From: Cherax quadricarinatus
Lineage: Eukaryota; Arthropoda; Malacostraca; Decapoda; Parastacidae
DNA: 64,000 bases
Direction: 5' to 3'
NCBI RefSeq assembly: GCF_038502225.1
Contig: NC_091382.1
Location: 11,232,243-11,296,242 of the forward strand
In this document: piece by piece, positions 43,734 to 52,721 of the stretch
Position numbering within the stretch: the first letter of the stretch is position 1
Layout of the letters: the number at the start of each line of letters is the position of its first letter
Notes under the pieces: generated by a model
What the model was told of the DNA's origin: nothing
Database searches by the model: none
Seen by the model: only the letters and a program-made list of their open reading frames with translations
Position numbers and translations under genes: made by a program

Positions 43734-43885
43734 AGGACATAATAGGAAGACAGAAGAACTATATACAAAAGATGAGGTAATCAGTCCCTCGGCCTTGGAG
43801 TTAGTGTTCACAGCATCGTGGTGGAGGAGGGACTGATTACCTCATCTTTTGTATATAGTTCTTCTGTCTTCCTATTATGTCCTAG

Positions 43886-43938
43886 AATCTGTATTGATAA
43901 AGCCACTGGATGGCGAAACGTCTACAATAAAGATATCC
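43886..43938 (+). ncRNA. Hammerhead-like ribozyme, H3 (U3-A8), reference copy
   Basis: U3 at 43894, A8 at 43899; TGTA at 43890-43893 pairs with TACA after C17; distal ATC/GAT pairing spans the AATAAA bulge. Confidence 0.74.
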
Positions 43939-44683
43939 AGATGTTGCACATGTGTCTTAACTTTCATAGGTTTGTTGTTGTAGTCATAACACCTCTACAA
44001 ATCCCTAATACGTCCTCTGATAACTTACTCTCCTCTAGCCCTCTCTCTTGCAGCAAAAACAAACTTACTTAAACTGCAGCGTGTCCAGAACAAGGCGCTG
44101 CGCTGGGTGCTTGATGTCAGATGGGAGGACTTCGCCACAAGCGAGTCTCTCCATGCCCAGTTAGACGTTCCTGCGCTGAATCTGTACTGGAAGAGGCTCA
44201 GTGACAGACAGATAGACAAACTTGAGACACGACATGACTACTGGACCTCTCTCCTTGACGAAGACATTCGCAGACCCACAACCTTTTCTACTCCTTGCAT
44301 GATCCTGCTCCTAACCCTACTTACAAATAACCTTGGATCCGCTGACAGGTACCTTCTAAGACAGGTACCTTCTAAGACAGGTACCATTCTCTGACCCACG
44401 TTCGCCTTAGCATTTTTGGGTTAAGACATGACTCAGTTCTGCACTCCTCTCTAGCTCTAAACGTCGCAAGTCCCTTACTCCCAGCTCACCCCACCGGAGT
44501 CCCAACAGAAGAACCTGAATTTCTCTTCTCAATATCTGTCCCACGATCGCCTTTGCTGCTGGGTTAAGCCCTGGCTCTATTTCTACGACTAAGAACACTC
44601 CTCTCCAGCACTATTCTTCGTCTGTCCCGTCTTCCCCGCTCATCCCATTTGGGATCTTACCTGAACTTTCGTTCGTTCGTTCC

Positions 44684-44740
44684 TCTGTATGTTAGAAGTG
44701 ATCAAGGTCCCAGGACCGAAACGTTTTCTAATAAATATGT
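44684..44740 (+). ncRNA. Hammerhead-like ribozyme, H5 (G3-C8), reference copy
   Basis: TTAGAA (44692-44697) pairs perfectly with TTCTAA (44726-44731). Core GTGATCA is 44698-44704 (G3, C8), extra A 44705, stem II GGTCC/GGACC 44706-44717, G12 44718, ACGT 44721-44724, U17 44725. Confidence 0.8.
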
Positions 44741-44880
44741 TATAGTGTTTGCTTACGTGTCTTTCTAAACCAACTTGTCGGTATTTATTACCAAGGTTTA
44801 TACCACTGACCACCTCAAAACTTTAAGGGTGATGGACTGATTACATCGTCTTCAAGTCTCTTCTGCTTCTATCAACTTTT

Positions 44881-44937
44881 CTGTACTCGACTGAAGAAGC
44901 CTACCGTGTAGGCGAAACGTTTCGAAATAACGATACC
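44881..44937 (+). ncRNA. Hammerhead-like ribozyme, H2
   Basis: CGA | CTGAAGA | A | GCCTA-CCGTG-TAGGC | GAAACGTT | TCG. Confidence 0.78.
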
Positions 44938-44965
44938 TAACTGTTGCATGTGTGTCTTGCCTAAC

Positions 44966-45180
44966 GGACTGAACACATTGACTTCAAGCTGAGGGACTTA
45001 TTATCTCAAATACTACTTCTCTAAGGTTGATGGACTAATTACATCTTTACTGTGCTACTACACCGGCTGCCTCTGTGTTTGACTGAAGAAGGTGAAACGT
45101 TTCAACAACAAAGATACCCAACTGTTGTACATGTCTTAATCGTCAACCTGTCGGTATTTTACATCATTTTCAACACAGGT
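44966..45180 (+). repeat. Ribozyme-element unit lacking stem II
   Basis: TTGA | CTGAAGA | AGG | TGAAACGTT | TCAA near 45078-45102: the stem II hairpin is deleted but stem I still pairs. Ends with 'gtcggtattttacatc'. Confidence 0.6.
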
Positions 45181-45306
45181 ATAATATTGCCCCAGATGTC
45201 AGGAACCAATAACGCCAATCATGTGAAACTTAGTAGGGAGGAGGAGGAGGGATGGAGTCTAACAGACTCGAACCTTAGAAACACACCTTGGCGTGTACAC
45301 ACCCTT

Positions 45307-45446
45307 CATGGTATAAACCTTGGTAATAAATACCGACAAGTTGGTTTAGAAAGACACGTAAGTAAACACTATGACATATTAGAAAACGTTTCTAAACCAA
45401 CTTGTCGGTATTTATTACCAAGGTTTATACCAACGTGTCTTTCTAA
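45307..45446. mobile_element. H5-derived palindromic insertion, 10-bp target duplication
   Basis: ACACACCCTT at 45297-45306 and 45447-45456. 43-bp inverse arms begin 'ggtataaaccttggtaataa'. The spacer has 'attagaaaacgtttctaaacc', a truncated ribozyme without stem II. Confidence 0.75.
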
Positions 45447-45456
45447 ACACACCCTT

Positions 45457-45767
45457 TATAATCAAGGAGACTTTTACATTTGAAAGGTAATTGAGAACAG
45501 CGATGAATGGAAAAAATGCCATTGATTGGAAATGTTACTGAGTCGTACGAAAATCAAGACTTACTCATTGCTTTAAATTTCTTTATAGGATTTGCCAAGA
45601 GAAATAACGCCGTGAATATTTTTTTGCAGGTAATTAAACAAAAAAAAACAATGGAAAATAAGATATAACATTTACTGAAATTACTTAGAATAACTGGTCT
45701 ACAGTAAGATCACCCGAGCAAGAATGAGTGAGCAGTCAATGATGAAACTGAACGACTTGTCATATTG
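45457..45767. other. No recognisable gene
   Basis: AT-rich, nothing identified. Confidence 0.4.
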
Positions 45768-45882
45768 TTTCACACTATGGAACAATGCTCTTCTCCAGAC
45801 TGAGGGACTGACCACCTCAAAACTTTAAGGGTGATGGACTGATTACATCGTCTTCAAGTATCTTCTGCTTCTATCAACTTTT

Positions 45883-45939
45883 CTGTACTTGACTGAAGAA
45901 GCCTACTGTGTAGGCGAAACGTTTCATAATAAAGATACC
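45883..45939 (+). ncRNA. Hammerhead-like ribozyme, H2 variant
   Basis: TGA | CTGAAGA | A | GCCTA-CTGTG-TAGGC | GAAACGTT | TCA; stem I differs from other H2 copies by a compensated pair. Confidence 0.8.
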
Positions 45940-46158
45940 TAACTGTTGCATATGTGTCTTACCTAACAACCTGTCGGTATTTTATACCATTTTAATGTTC
46001 AATCTGTCAGACACTGCAACACAAGGGTATCTCGGTACAGACCTGCAATCAACTTCGACAACTTCCACTAGTGAGAGCGGCTGGATTTGAGAAGGACCTG
46101 ACGTCTCAACATCTGAGTTCTTACCTCTCCTAGTGGCCTACGTCTCACCTCTTGGCGC

Positions 46159-46166
46159 TATATAAG
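46159..46166 (+). promoter_or_regulatory. TATA box of H2 element
   Basis: TATATAAG about 160 bp upstream of the ribozyme at 46311. Confidence 0.55.
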
Positions 46167-46310
46167 CTCCATCCTGTCACTTCATCTCCATATTGTTTCA
46201 TACTATGGAACAATGCTCTTCTCCAGACTGAGGGACTGACCACCTCAAAACTTTAAGGGTGATGGACTGATTACATCGTCTTCAAGTATCTTCTGCTTCT
46301 ATCAACTTTT

Positions 46311-46367
46311 CTGTACTTGACTGAAGAAGCCTACTGTGTAGGCGAAACGTTTCATAATAAAGATACC
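46311..46367 (+). ncRNA. Hammerhead-like ribozyme, H2 variant
   Basis: Identical to 45883-45939 (TGA/TCA stem I). Confidence 0.8.
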
Positions 46368-46511
46368 TAACTGTTGCATATGTGTCTTACCTAACAACAC
46401 GTAATAGAAAGATGAGACAGTGAAAGCAGAAACTAAGATTTTCTTTTTCGACCCATGGTGCTTGACAGGTATGTGATTTTTGATAGTTTAATCTCTGGAA
46501 ACTCATTAAAG

Positions 46512-46650
46512 GTAAGTTGCCAGATAAACCAGGCTGTGATGGATATATGGGTCATCGGGCCTCCAGCAGTAACAGCCTGGTCGACCAGGCTAGCACCAGA
46601 CGAGTCTGACACATAGTTCCGTGAGTAGACTCTCAAACCTCATTAAAGGT
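46512..46650 (+). mobile_element. LINE D 3' end fragment
   Basis: 'gccagataaaccaggctgtg', 'tccagcagtaacagcctggt' and 'aaacctcattaaaggtat' match the LINE D tail. Confidence 0.65.
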
Positions 46651-46742
46651 ATATCAAAAGTATACCAGACACTAGTCTTTGTCGTCAGATGAAGTGTTCA
46701 GTGGTAGCTCCGTATGACGGGACTCCGGTACTACCACTGATA

Positions 46743-46776
46743 TGACGAAATCGTAATGACACGATTGCAAACCAGA
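46743..46776 (-). repeat. SINE-2 3' end fragment
   Basis: 'acgaaatcgtaatgacacg' is the inverse SINE-2 terminus. Confidence 0.55.
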
Positions 46777-46929
46777 CTGCAATTAATGGAAGTTTATCAG
46801 TGTGATGAAGCTGCTGTGAAGGTCAGGGTTTGATGATGATAGTTACCAGCTTCGCTTAGGTATAGCTCTTGGCCCTTGGAGTAAGTGTGGTAGTGGGGTG
46901 GGGCTGCTGTTGTGGCGTACGGCGACGGA

Positions 46930-47150
46930 ATGCAATGTTTGGGTGTGGTCGTGTGAGGTGTCTGGTGTGATGTGTGTGTGGTGTCTGGTGTGATGTGCTT
47001 CCAGTGTGATGTGTTTATAATGTGGGATGTGTGTGCAATGTGGTGTATGTGTGTGTGTGTAGTGTGGTGTGTGTGTGTGTGTGTGTGTAGTGTGTGTGTG
47101 TGTAGTGTGGTGTGTGTATGTGTAGTGTGGTGTGTGTAGTGTGGTGTGTG
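46930..47150. repeat. GT-rich simple repeat
   Basis: Interrupted (GT)n with 'gtgtagtgtggt' words, abutting the LINE E tail. Confidence 0.85.
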
Positions 47151-47366
47151 TGTGTACTCACCTAATTGTACTCACCTAATTGTGGTTGCAGGGGTCGAGA
47201 CTCAGCTCCTGGCCCCGCCTCTTCACTGATCGCTACTGGATCCTCTCTCTCTCTGCTTCCTGAGCTTTGTCATACCTCTTCTTAAAACTATGTATGGTTC
47301 CTGCCTCCACTACTTCACTTGCTAGGCTATTCCACTTGCTGACAACTCTATGACTATGACTATGAC

Positions 47367-47404
<38 letters not shown>
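47151..47404 (-). mobile_element. LINE E 3' fragment followed by (GT)n
   Basis: Minus-strand tail like 47405-47600; broken at about 47366 by 'ctatgactatgactat' and a (GT)n (47369-47404) that abuts the next LINE E copy. Confidence 0.8.
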
Positions 47405-47408
<4 letters not shown>

Positions 47409-49330
47409 CACCTAGTTGTACTCACCTAGTTGAGGTTGCGGGGGTCGAGTCCGAGCTCCTGGCCCCGCCTCTTCACTGATCGCTACTAGGTCACTCTCCC
47501 TGAGCCGTGAGCTTTATCATACCTCTGCTTAAAGCTATGTATGGATCCTGCCTCCACTACATCGCTTCCCAAACTATTCCACTTACTGACTACTCTGTGG
47601 CTGAAGAAATACTTCCTAACATCCCTGTGATTCATCTGTGTCTTTAGCTTCCAACTGTGTCCCCTTGTTACTGTGTCCAATCTCTGGAACATCCTGTCTT
47701 TGTCCACCTTGTCAATTCCTCTCAGTATTTTGTATGTTGTTATCATGTCCCCCCTATCTCTCCTGTCCTCCAGTGTCGTCAGGTTGATTTCCCTTAACCT
47801 CTCCTCGTAGGACATACCTCTTAGCTCTGGGACTAGTCTTGTTGCAAACCTTTGCACTTTCTCTAGTTTCTTTACGTGCTTGGCTAGGTGTGGGTTCCAA
47901 ACTGGTGCCGCATACTCCAATATGGGCCTAACGTATACGGTGTACAGGGTCCTGAACGATTCCTTATTAAGATGTCGGAATGCTGTTCTGAGGTTTGCTA
48001 GGCGCCCATATGCTGCAGCAGTTATTTGGTTGATGTGCGCTTCAGGAGATGTGCCTGGTGTTATACTCACCCCAAGATCTTTTTCCTTGAGTGAGGTTTG
48101 TAGTCTCTGACCCCCTAGACTGTACTCCGTCTGCGGCCTTCTTTGCCCTTCCCCAATCTTCATGACTTTGCACTTGGTGGGATTGAACTCCAGGAGCCAA
48201 TTGCTGGACCAGTTCTGCAGCCTGTCCAGATCCCTTTGTAGTTCTGCCTGGTCTTCGATCGAGTGTATTCTTCTCATCAACTTCACGTCATCTGCAAACA
48301 GGGACACCTCAGAGTCTATTCCTTCCGTCATGTCGTTCACAAATACCAGAAACAGCACTGGTCCTAGGACTGACCCCTGCGGGACCCCGCTGGTCACAGG
48401 TGCCCACTCTGACACCTCGCCACGTACCATGACTCGCTGCTGTCTTCCTGACAAGTATTCCCTGATCCATTGTAGTGCCTTCCCTGTTATCCCTGCTTGG
48501 TCCTCCAGTTTTTGCACCAATCTCTTGTGTGGAACTGTGTCAAACGCCTTCTTGCAGTCCAAGAAAATGCAATCCACCCACCCCTCTCTCTCTTGTCTTA
48601 CTGCTGTCACCATGTCATAGAACTCCAGTAGGTTTGTGACACAGGATTTCCCGTCCCTGAAACCATGCTGGCTGCTGTTGATGAGATCATTCCTTTCTAG
48701 GTGTTCCACCACTCTTCTCCTGATAATCTTCTCCATGATTTTGCATACTATACATGTCAGTGACACTGGTCTGTAGTTTAATGCTTCATGTCTGTCTCCT
48801 TTTTTAAAGATTGGGACTACATTTGCTGTCTTCCATGCCTCAGGCAATCTCCCTGTTTCGATAGATGTATTGAATATTGTTGTTAGGGGTACACATAGCG
48901 CCTCTGCTCCCTCTCTCAATACCCATGGGGAGATGTTATCTGGCCCCATTGCCTTTGAGGTATCTAGCTCACTCAGAAGCCTCTTCACTTCTTCCTCGGT
49001 TGTGTGCACTGTGTCCAGCACTTGGTGGTGTGCCCCACCTCTCCGTCTTTCTGGAGTCCCTTCTGTCTCCTCTGTGAACACTTCTTTGAATCTCTTGTTG
49101 AGTTCTTCACATACTTCCCGGTCATTTCCTGTTGTCTCTCCTCCTTCCTTCCTTAGCCTGATTACCTGGTCCTTGACTGTTGTTTTCCTCCTGATGTGGC
49201 TGTACAACAGTTTCGGGTCAGATTTGGCTTTCGCTGCTATGTCATTTTCATATTGTCTTTGGGCCTCCCTTCTTATCTGTGCATATTCATTTCTGGCTCT
49301 ACGACTGTTCTCCTTATTCTCCTGGGTCCT
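47405..49330 (-). mobile_element. LINE E (CR1-type), 5'-truncated
   Basis: 3' end on the minus strand is 'caactaggtgagtaca' followed by (CA)n; 5' end is cut at about 49330 where TG-rich minisatellite begins. Carries an intact RT frame. Confidence 0.92.
47486..49325 (-). CDS. LINE E ORF2 reverse transcriptase, about 610 codons, intact
   Basis: Starts, after truncation, at 'QENKENSRRARNEYAQIRRE' and runs unbroken to a stop. RT blocks: 'SKAMGPDNISPWVL', 'NYRPVSLTCIVCKIMEKII', 'SQHGFRDGKSCVTNLLEF', 'FLDCKKAFDTVPHKRL', 'SGVPQGSVLGPVLFLVFVND' and catalytic 'SLFADDVKLMRRIHS'. The C-terminal 'RRDRGDMITTYKILRGID' is typical of the CR1 group. The endonuclease is missing. The frame continues upstream into His/Thr/Asn codons from CA repeats, which I exclude as artefact. 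Confidence 0.92.
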
Positions 49331-49652
49331 TTGTGTGTGTGTGTGTGTGTGTGTAGTGTGGTGTGTGTGTGTGTGTGTAGTGTGGTGTGTGTTTGTGTAG
49401 TGTGGTGTGTGTTTGTGTAGTGTGTGTTTGTGTAGTGTGGTGTTTGTGTAGTGTGGTGTTTGTGTAGTGTGGTGTTTGTGTAGTGTGGTGTTTGTGTAGT
49501 GTGGTGTTTGTGTAGTGTGGTGTGTGTGTAGTGTGGTGTGTGTGTAGTGTGGTGTTTGTGTAGTGTGGTGTGTGTTTGTGTAGTGTGGTGTGTGTTTGTG
49601 TAGTGTGGTGTGTGTTTGTGTAGTGTGGTGTGGTGTGTGTTTGTGTAGTGTG

Positions 49653-49685
<33 letters not shown>

Positions 49686-50023
49686 GTGTTGTGTTGTGTT
49701 GTGTTGTGTTGTGTTGTGTGTTGTGTTGTGTGTTGTTGTGTGTTGTTGTGTGTTGTGTTGTGTGTTGTTGTGTGTTGTGTTGTGTGTTGTGTGTGTTGTG
49801 TGTGTTGTGTGTGTGTTGTGTGTGTTGTGTGTGTGTTGTGTGTGTGTTGTGTGTGTGTTGTGTGTGTGTTGTGTGTGTTGTGTGTGTGTTGTGTGTGTGT
49901 TGTGTGTGTTGTGTGTGTGTTGTGTGTGTTGTGTGTGTGTTGTGTGTGTGTTGTGTGTGTGTTGTGTGTGTGTTGTGTGTGTGTTGTGTGTGTGTTGTGT
50001 GTGTGTGTGTTGTGTGTAGTGTG
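49331..50023. repeat. TG-rich minisatellite array
   Basis: First part repeats GTGTAGTGTGGTGTTT variants (49331-49655), then (GT)n (49656-49684), then TGTTG and TGTGTGTTG units (49682-50019). All frames are open through it, giving spurious Cys/Val or His/Thr ORFs. Confidence 0.95.
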
Positions 50024-50109
50024 GAAATTGAAAATTGTTATTACGTTATTTGCCTTGTCATAAGACAAGACGTTGAGTGCTGGTGGAACTGGTAGGAGAG
50101 CTAGTGAAG

Positions 50110-50345
50110 GTGTGGTAGTTGATGTTCTAGTGACTGATCAGTCAAGATTGATGGACTAATTACATCGACTCCAGGTTGAGGGACTGATGACCTCAGTCTC
50201 CTGATCGTCACTATTCCTCTTTGTATTGGACTGATGAAGCCACTGTGGCGAAACGTTTCCTCCATATAGATACCCAAGTGTTGTACATGTGTCTCCTTCA
50301 TGAACTTGTAGGTTCTCTGAACCATTTATCTACACATATTATAAT
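50110..50345 (+). mobile_element. H1 ribozyme element, single unit
   Basis: 'gattgatggactaattacat', ribozyme at 50222, then terminal hairpin 'ggttctctgaacc' (50312-50324). Confidence 0.7.
50222..50275 (+). ncRNA. Hammerhead-like ribozyme, H1, short loop II
   Basis: GGA | CTGATGA | A | GCCACTGTGGC | GAAACGTT | TCC; loop II shortened by two bases. Confidence 0.7.
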
Positions 50346-50877
50346 ACGTATTTAGAGCTTGAAGAGAAGTATCAGGTGTAAGGAGACTTGTATGGAGATG
50401 TTATGGAGACTTGTATGAAGATGTAAGCTGTGTGTTGTGATGATTGTCTGCTTGTAGATAATTGGAACAAACTGCCAAGTAGCGTCAGTGAAGCTGTTAC
50501 TCTGAGAAGATTTAAAAGGAATTATAGGCAAATATGTTTGTTAAGAAGTGTCCAGCATGGGCCAGTAGGACTACTGCCATGCATCTCTGGTCTTAGTTCT
50601 TACCACAGTGTTGGTGGCACCGCTACTGAGTGTCAGGGTGGAGCTAGAGCAACTGGTCGCGCCAACGCTCAATCATACTTCATTTCGTGGCTATCATCCC
50701 ACGCCCTCCGGCCATGTAGTGCCAGGTGCCCACTGGTGCCATAGGTGCCGCCGACGCCTGTTAATTACTTTCCATCATTCTGTTATGTTGGGTTAAGTGG
50801 ATCTCTTCTATTAGTGAAGTGAAGAGAAAGGTGACCGTCTAGCTTCGGCTAGGCGGCAGTACTTATGTCTGTGATCT

Positions 50878-50945
50878 GGCGGGGTGGCTAAAGTACTATA
50901 TACATTGATACATTGTGTACAGATTCCAATCCTGCTGTGGACTGA
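50878..50945 (+). repeat. tRNA-like SINE head, weak
   Basis: 'gggtggctaaagta' resembles the SINE-1 A-box region and 'gattccaatcctgc' an eroded B box, at similar spacing. Present in both duplication arms. Confidence 0.4.
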
Positions 50946-51192
50946 GGTATATGTATGTACAAAACCACGAGGAGAGTTCAATGATAGTTCTAGGCCTTTC
51001 ATGTTGCAATCAATGCATTAGGAGCTTGCAATGTTGCAGAAAAGAGGTCGAAGCAAATACGGTCACAGAGAACGTCTTTGCTGGAGTGAGAGAGGCGATA
51101 GGCAGAAGGCAGGAAGTGCCCCAGGCATACCAATACCCATAGCCAGAAAGGTTGAATATTATAGCATTAGAAAAACAGCCAGCCCACAAGCA

Positions 51193-51292
51193 CTAATATT
51201 GTGTAAAGTAAAAGGACACAAGTGCAACTAATGTGACATTTATTGTGGTAACGTTTCGCTCTCCAGGAGCTTTATCAAGCCATTACAAACAG
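51193..51292 (-). mobile_element. H6 ribozyme segment present only in left arm
   Basis: Between 'actaatattgt' and 'cagactacgctatg' the left arm has this ~95-bp segment, while the right arm has an unrelated ~45 bp (60254-60298). Confidence 0.65.
51232..51290 (-). ncRNA. Hammerhead-like ribozyme, H6 (U3-A8)
   Basis: TGGC | TTGATAA | A | GCTC-CTGGA-GAGC | GAAACGTT | ACCA. One mismatch at the base of stem I, then TGG/CCA. Confidence 0.65.
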
Positions 51293-51329
51293 ACTACGCT
51301 ATGATAAAAATAACTTTACCTGACCTAGA

Positions 51330-51415
51330 GAGTTTTACGACTCACTTGCCGCGAGTTCAGTCCCAACCCGTACCGTGGTTTGTTTGCAGGCGTGTCATTA
51401 CGATTTCGTGTCATA
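51330..51415 (+). repeat. SINE-2 3' half
   Basis: 'gagttcagtcccaacccg' (B-box region) and 'gtgtcattacgatttcgtg' terminus. Confidence 0.65.
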
Positions 51416-51429
51416 AGGAACGAAGTCAT

Positions 51430-51760
51430 CAGGTAGTCCACCACTCTTCAGTTTGCTACTAGCAGATATAAGAAATATTGGTTTGGAAATAGGGTAGTTG
51501 ATGAGTGGAACAGTCTGCTTAGTAGGGTTATTGAAGCTAAAACGTTCGGTAGTTTCAAATTTAGGTTAGATAAATACATGAGTGAGAGGGGTTGGATTTG
51601 AGCGAGACTTGCATAATTAGTAAATAGAATCATCAAAACTTATTTCTTGGATAGCATTAAAAATTGGGTTGGGCAAATATTTTGTTAGGATTGTAAAGGA
51701 CCTGCCTAGTGTGGGCCAACAGGCCTGCTGCAGTGTTCCTCCTTTCTTATGCTCTTATGT
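51430..51760 (+). mobile_element. LINE A-related 3' tail (A2)
   Basis: ORF2 end ('YWFGNRVVDEWNSLLSRVI'-like) then 'gtgggccaacaggcctgctg' and the terminal 'ttcttatgctcttatgttc'. Mirrored at 59785-60110. Confidence 0.8.
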
Positions 51761-51763
51761 TCA

Positions 51764-51850
51764 TACCACGGGCGGGGTTAGAACCCGCGATCAGAGTCTT
51801 GAGAGAGACTGATCGCGGGTTCTAACCCCGCTCGTGGTATGGTTTGTTTA
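51764..51850. repeat. SINE-2, palindromic copy
   Basis: 'accacgggcggggttagaac' and its inverse 'gttctaaccccgctcgtggt' flank 'gagtcttgagagagac'. Parallels the palindrome at 14727. Confidence 0.65.
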
Positions 51851-51905
51851 ACCACTGATAGGGTGAATATATAAAATACCCATATGTAACACACGTGTAA
51901 CAGTT

Positions 51906-51964
51906 GGGTATCTTTATTGATGAAACGTTTCGTCTACATAGTAGGCTTCTTCAGTTAAATACAG
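51906..51964 (-). ncRNA. Hammerhead-like ribozyme, H2
   Basis: TAA | CTGAAGA | A | GCCTA-CTATG-TAGAC | GAAACGTT | TCA; one mismatch in each stem. Confidence 0.6.
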
Positions 51965-52266
51965 AGTTAGCAGGTGTAATAGTGAAGTAAAGATGTAATT
52001 AGTTCATCAGCCTTAGAGAAACAGTACTTGAGGCAATCAGTCCCTCAGCTTGGAGTCAATGTGTTCAGTCCATCTATGGACTGAAGGTGTAGTAGTTAAG
52101 TAAAGTTGATGTAATCAGTCCATCAACACTGGAGAAATAGTATTTGAGGTGCTCAGTCCCTCAGCCTGGAAATTAACTCTTCTCGAAGCTGATTACCTCA
52201 AATACTATTTTTCCAAGGTTGATGGACTAATTACATCATCTTTACTTCACTACTACACCTGCTGCC

Positions 52267-52323
52267 TCTGTATGACTGAAGAAGCCTACTGTGTAGGCGA
52301 AACATTTCAAAAATAAAGATACC
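52267..52323 (+). ncRNA. Hammerhead-like ribozyme, H2 variant
   Basis: TGA | CTGAAGA | A | GCCTA-CTGTG-TAGGC | GAAACATT | TCA. Confidence 0.72.
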
Positions 52324-52436
52324 TAACTGTTACAAATGTCTTACAGCGACTGATTACTCACTGTTACTCAATTGATCTCAAACTGTTTTTCAAGTATTTT
52401 CTGTTTAAGGACACCAGCAAAGATTGCAGTGTCGAG

Positions 52437-52525
52437 CCTCTTGTATGCATGGACCACGGTTCGAATCCCCGTCCATTCCTATGTTTATTCACTGACAGTC
52501 GTTCATTACGATTTACTGTATCCTG
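52437..52525 (+). repeat. SINE-2-like tRNA-derived copy
   Basis: B box GGTTCGAATCCCC (52457-52469) is perfect; 'cattacgattt' terminus at 52504. Confidence 0.6.
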
Positions 52526-52557
52526 GGTTTACAAACTCTCTTGCCTTGAGGAGTATG

Positions 52558-52606
<49 letters not shown>
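52558..52606. repeat. (AAT)n microsatellite
   Basis: About 16 uninterrupted units. Confidence 0.95.
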
Positions 52607-52721
52607 CTATTTCTACAAGTACATAATACAACTTGTATATACCATAGCTGACATCAGTGAACTACTATACAGAAAGCCCCTGGCTATGCAAAGCATTTCT
52701 GGAAAATTTGGTTAATTTTGT

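Larger units (their letters stand above)
43207..43965. mobile_element. H3 ribozyme element: two direct plus one inverted unit, 16-bp target duplication
   Basis: ATAGGTTTGTTGTTGT at 43191-43206 and 43966-43981, inside LINE C. The minus unit repeats after about 417 bp, then flips at about 43830 to a plus-oriented end. The repeated minus segments appear identical. Unit contents: terminal hairpin 'ggtataaaatacc', ribozyme, and minus-strand TATATAAA at 43443-43450. Confidence 0.85.
41584..44681 (-). mobile_element. LINE C (Jockey-like) copy with 5' inversion, 10-bp target duplication
   Basis: CCTCTGTATG at 41574-41583 and 44682-44691. The left part (41584 to about 43990) is minus-oriented from endonuclease/RT linker to just after RT. 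The right part (about 43991-44681) is plus-oriented, starts about ten codons further along ('LYKSLIRPLITYSPLALSL') and ends in (TTCG)n. This is the twin-priming arrangement. Frame 42704-43210 shows the linker; RT is frameshifted. An H3 element sits at 43207-43965. Confidence 0.85.
41285..44804. mobile_element. H5 ribozyme element, palindromic, 11-bp target duplication, itself interrupted
   Basis: ACTGACCACCT at 41274-41284 and 44805-44815. A minus H5 ribozyme unit and a plus unit meet head-to-head around 41450-41500, with a short LINE A 3' tail ('ggcctactggcccatgcgag') between them. The plus unit is split by LINE C at 41584-44681. Ends in 'ggtatttattacc'. Confidence 0.8.
41247..44965 (+). mobile_element. 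Outer H2 ribozyme element, interrupted by nested insertions
   Basis: The left part 'gaacaatgctcttctccaga' through 'actgaccacct' (41284) resumes at 44805 with the duplicated 'actgaccacct' and continues 'caaaactttaagggtg' to the ribozyme at 44881. Together these match the uninterrupted 13857-14040. Confidence 0.8.
45768..46398 (+). mobile_element. H2 ribozyme element, direct tandem (period ~431 bp)
   Basis: The segment from 'actatggaacaatgctcttc' to the ribozyme and 'ttacctaacaac' occurs at 45775 and again at 46203. Between them lie the terminal hairpin, 'cagacactgcaacacaaggg' and a TATATAAG. No target duplication was found. Confidence 0.8.
50430..51760 (+). repeat. Left arm of inverted segmental duplication
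   Basis: Matches the minus strand of 59785-64000 closely: frames 50430-50744 and 63686-64000 differ by one residue in 104, and 50811-51002 and 63428-63619 by two or three in about 63. This arm lacks the 2.9-kb LINE C insertion of the right arm at 'tttgctggagtg|agagagg' (about 51088). It begins with a CR1-like ORF2 tail ('NWNKLPSSVSEAVTLRRFKRN'). Confidence 0.9.
51885..52345. mobile_element. H2 ribozyme element, palindromic
   Basis: Minus unit 51890-52170 and plus unit 52175-52345 mirror each other ('gtaatcagtccatcaacact' / 'ggttgatggactaattacat'). Confidence 0.7.

Noticed and set aside
41593..43990. Two independent LINE C copies in opposite orientation
   Set aside because: One pair of target duplications encloses both and the parts are adjacent in the family, so a single twin-primed insertion fits better.
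49326..50068. 860-codon frame with a His/Thr/Asn-rich N-terminus fused to reverse transcriptase
   Set aside because: The N-terminal 250 residues are translation of CA-repeat DNA; only the LINE E part from about 49325 is real.
49630..50095. Cys/Val-rich ORFs on the plus strand
   Set aside because: Frames through (GT)n and TGTTG repeats have no stops by composition.
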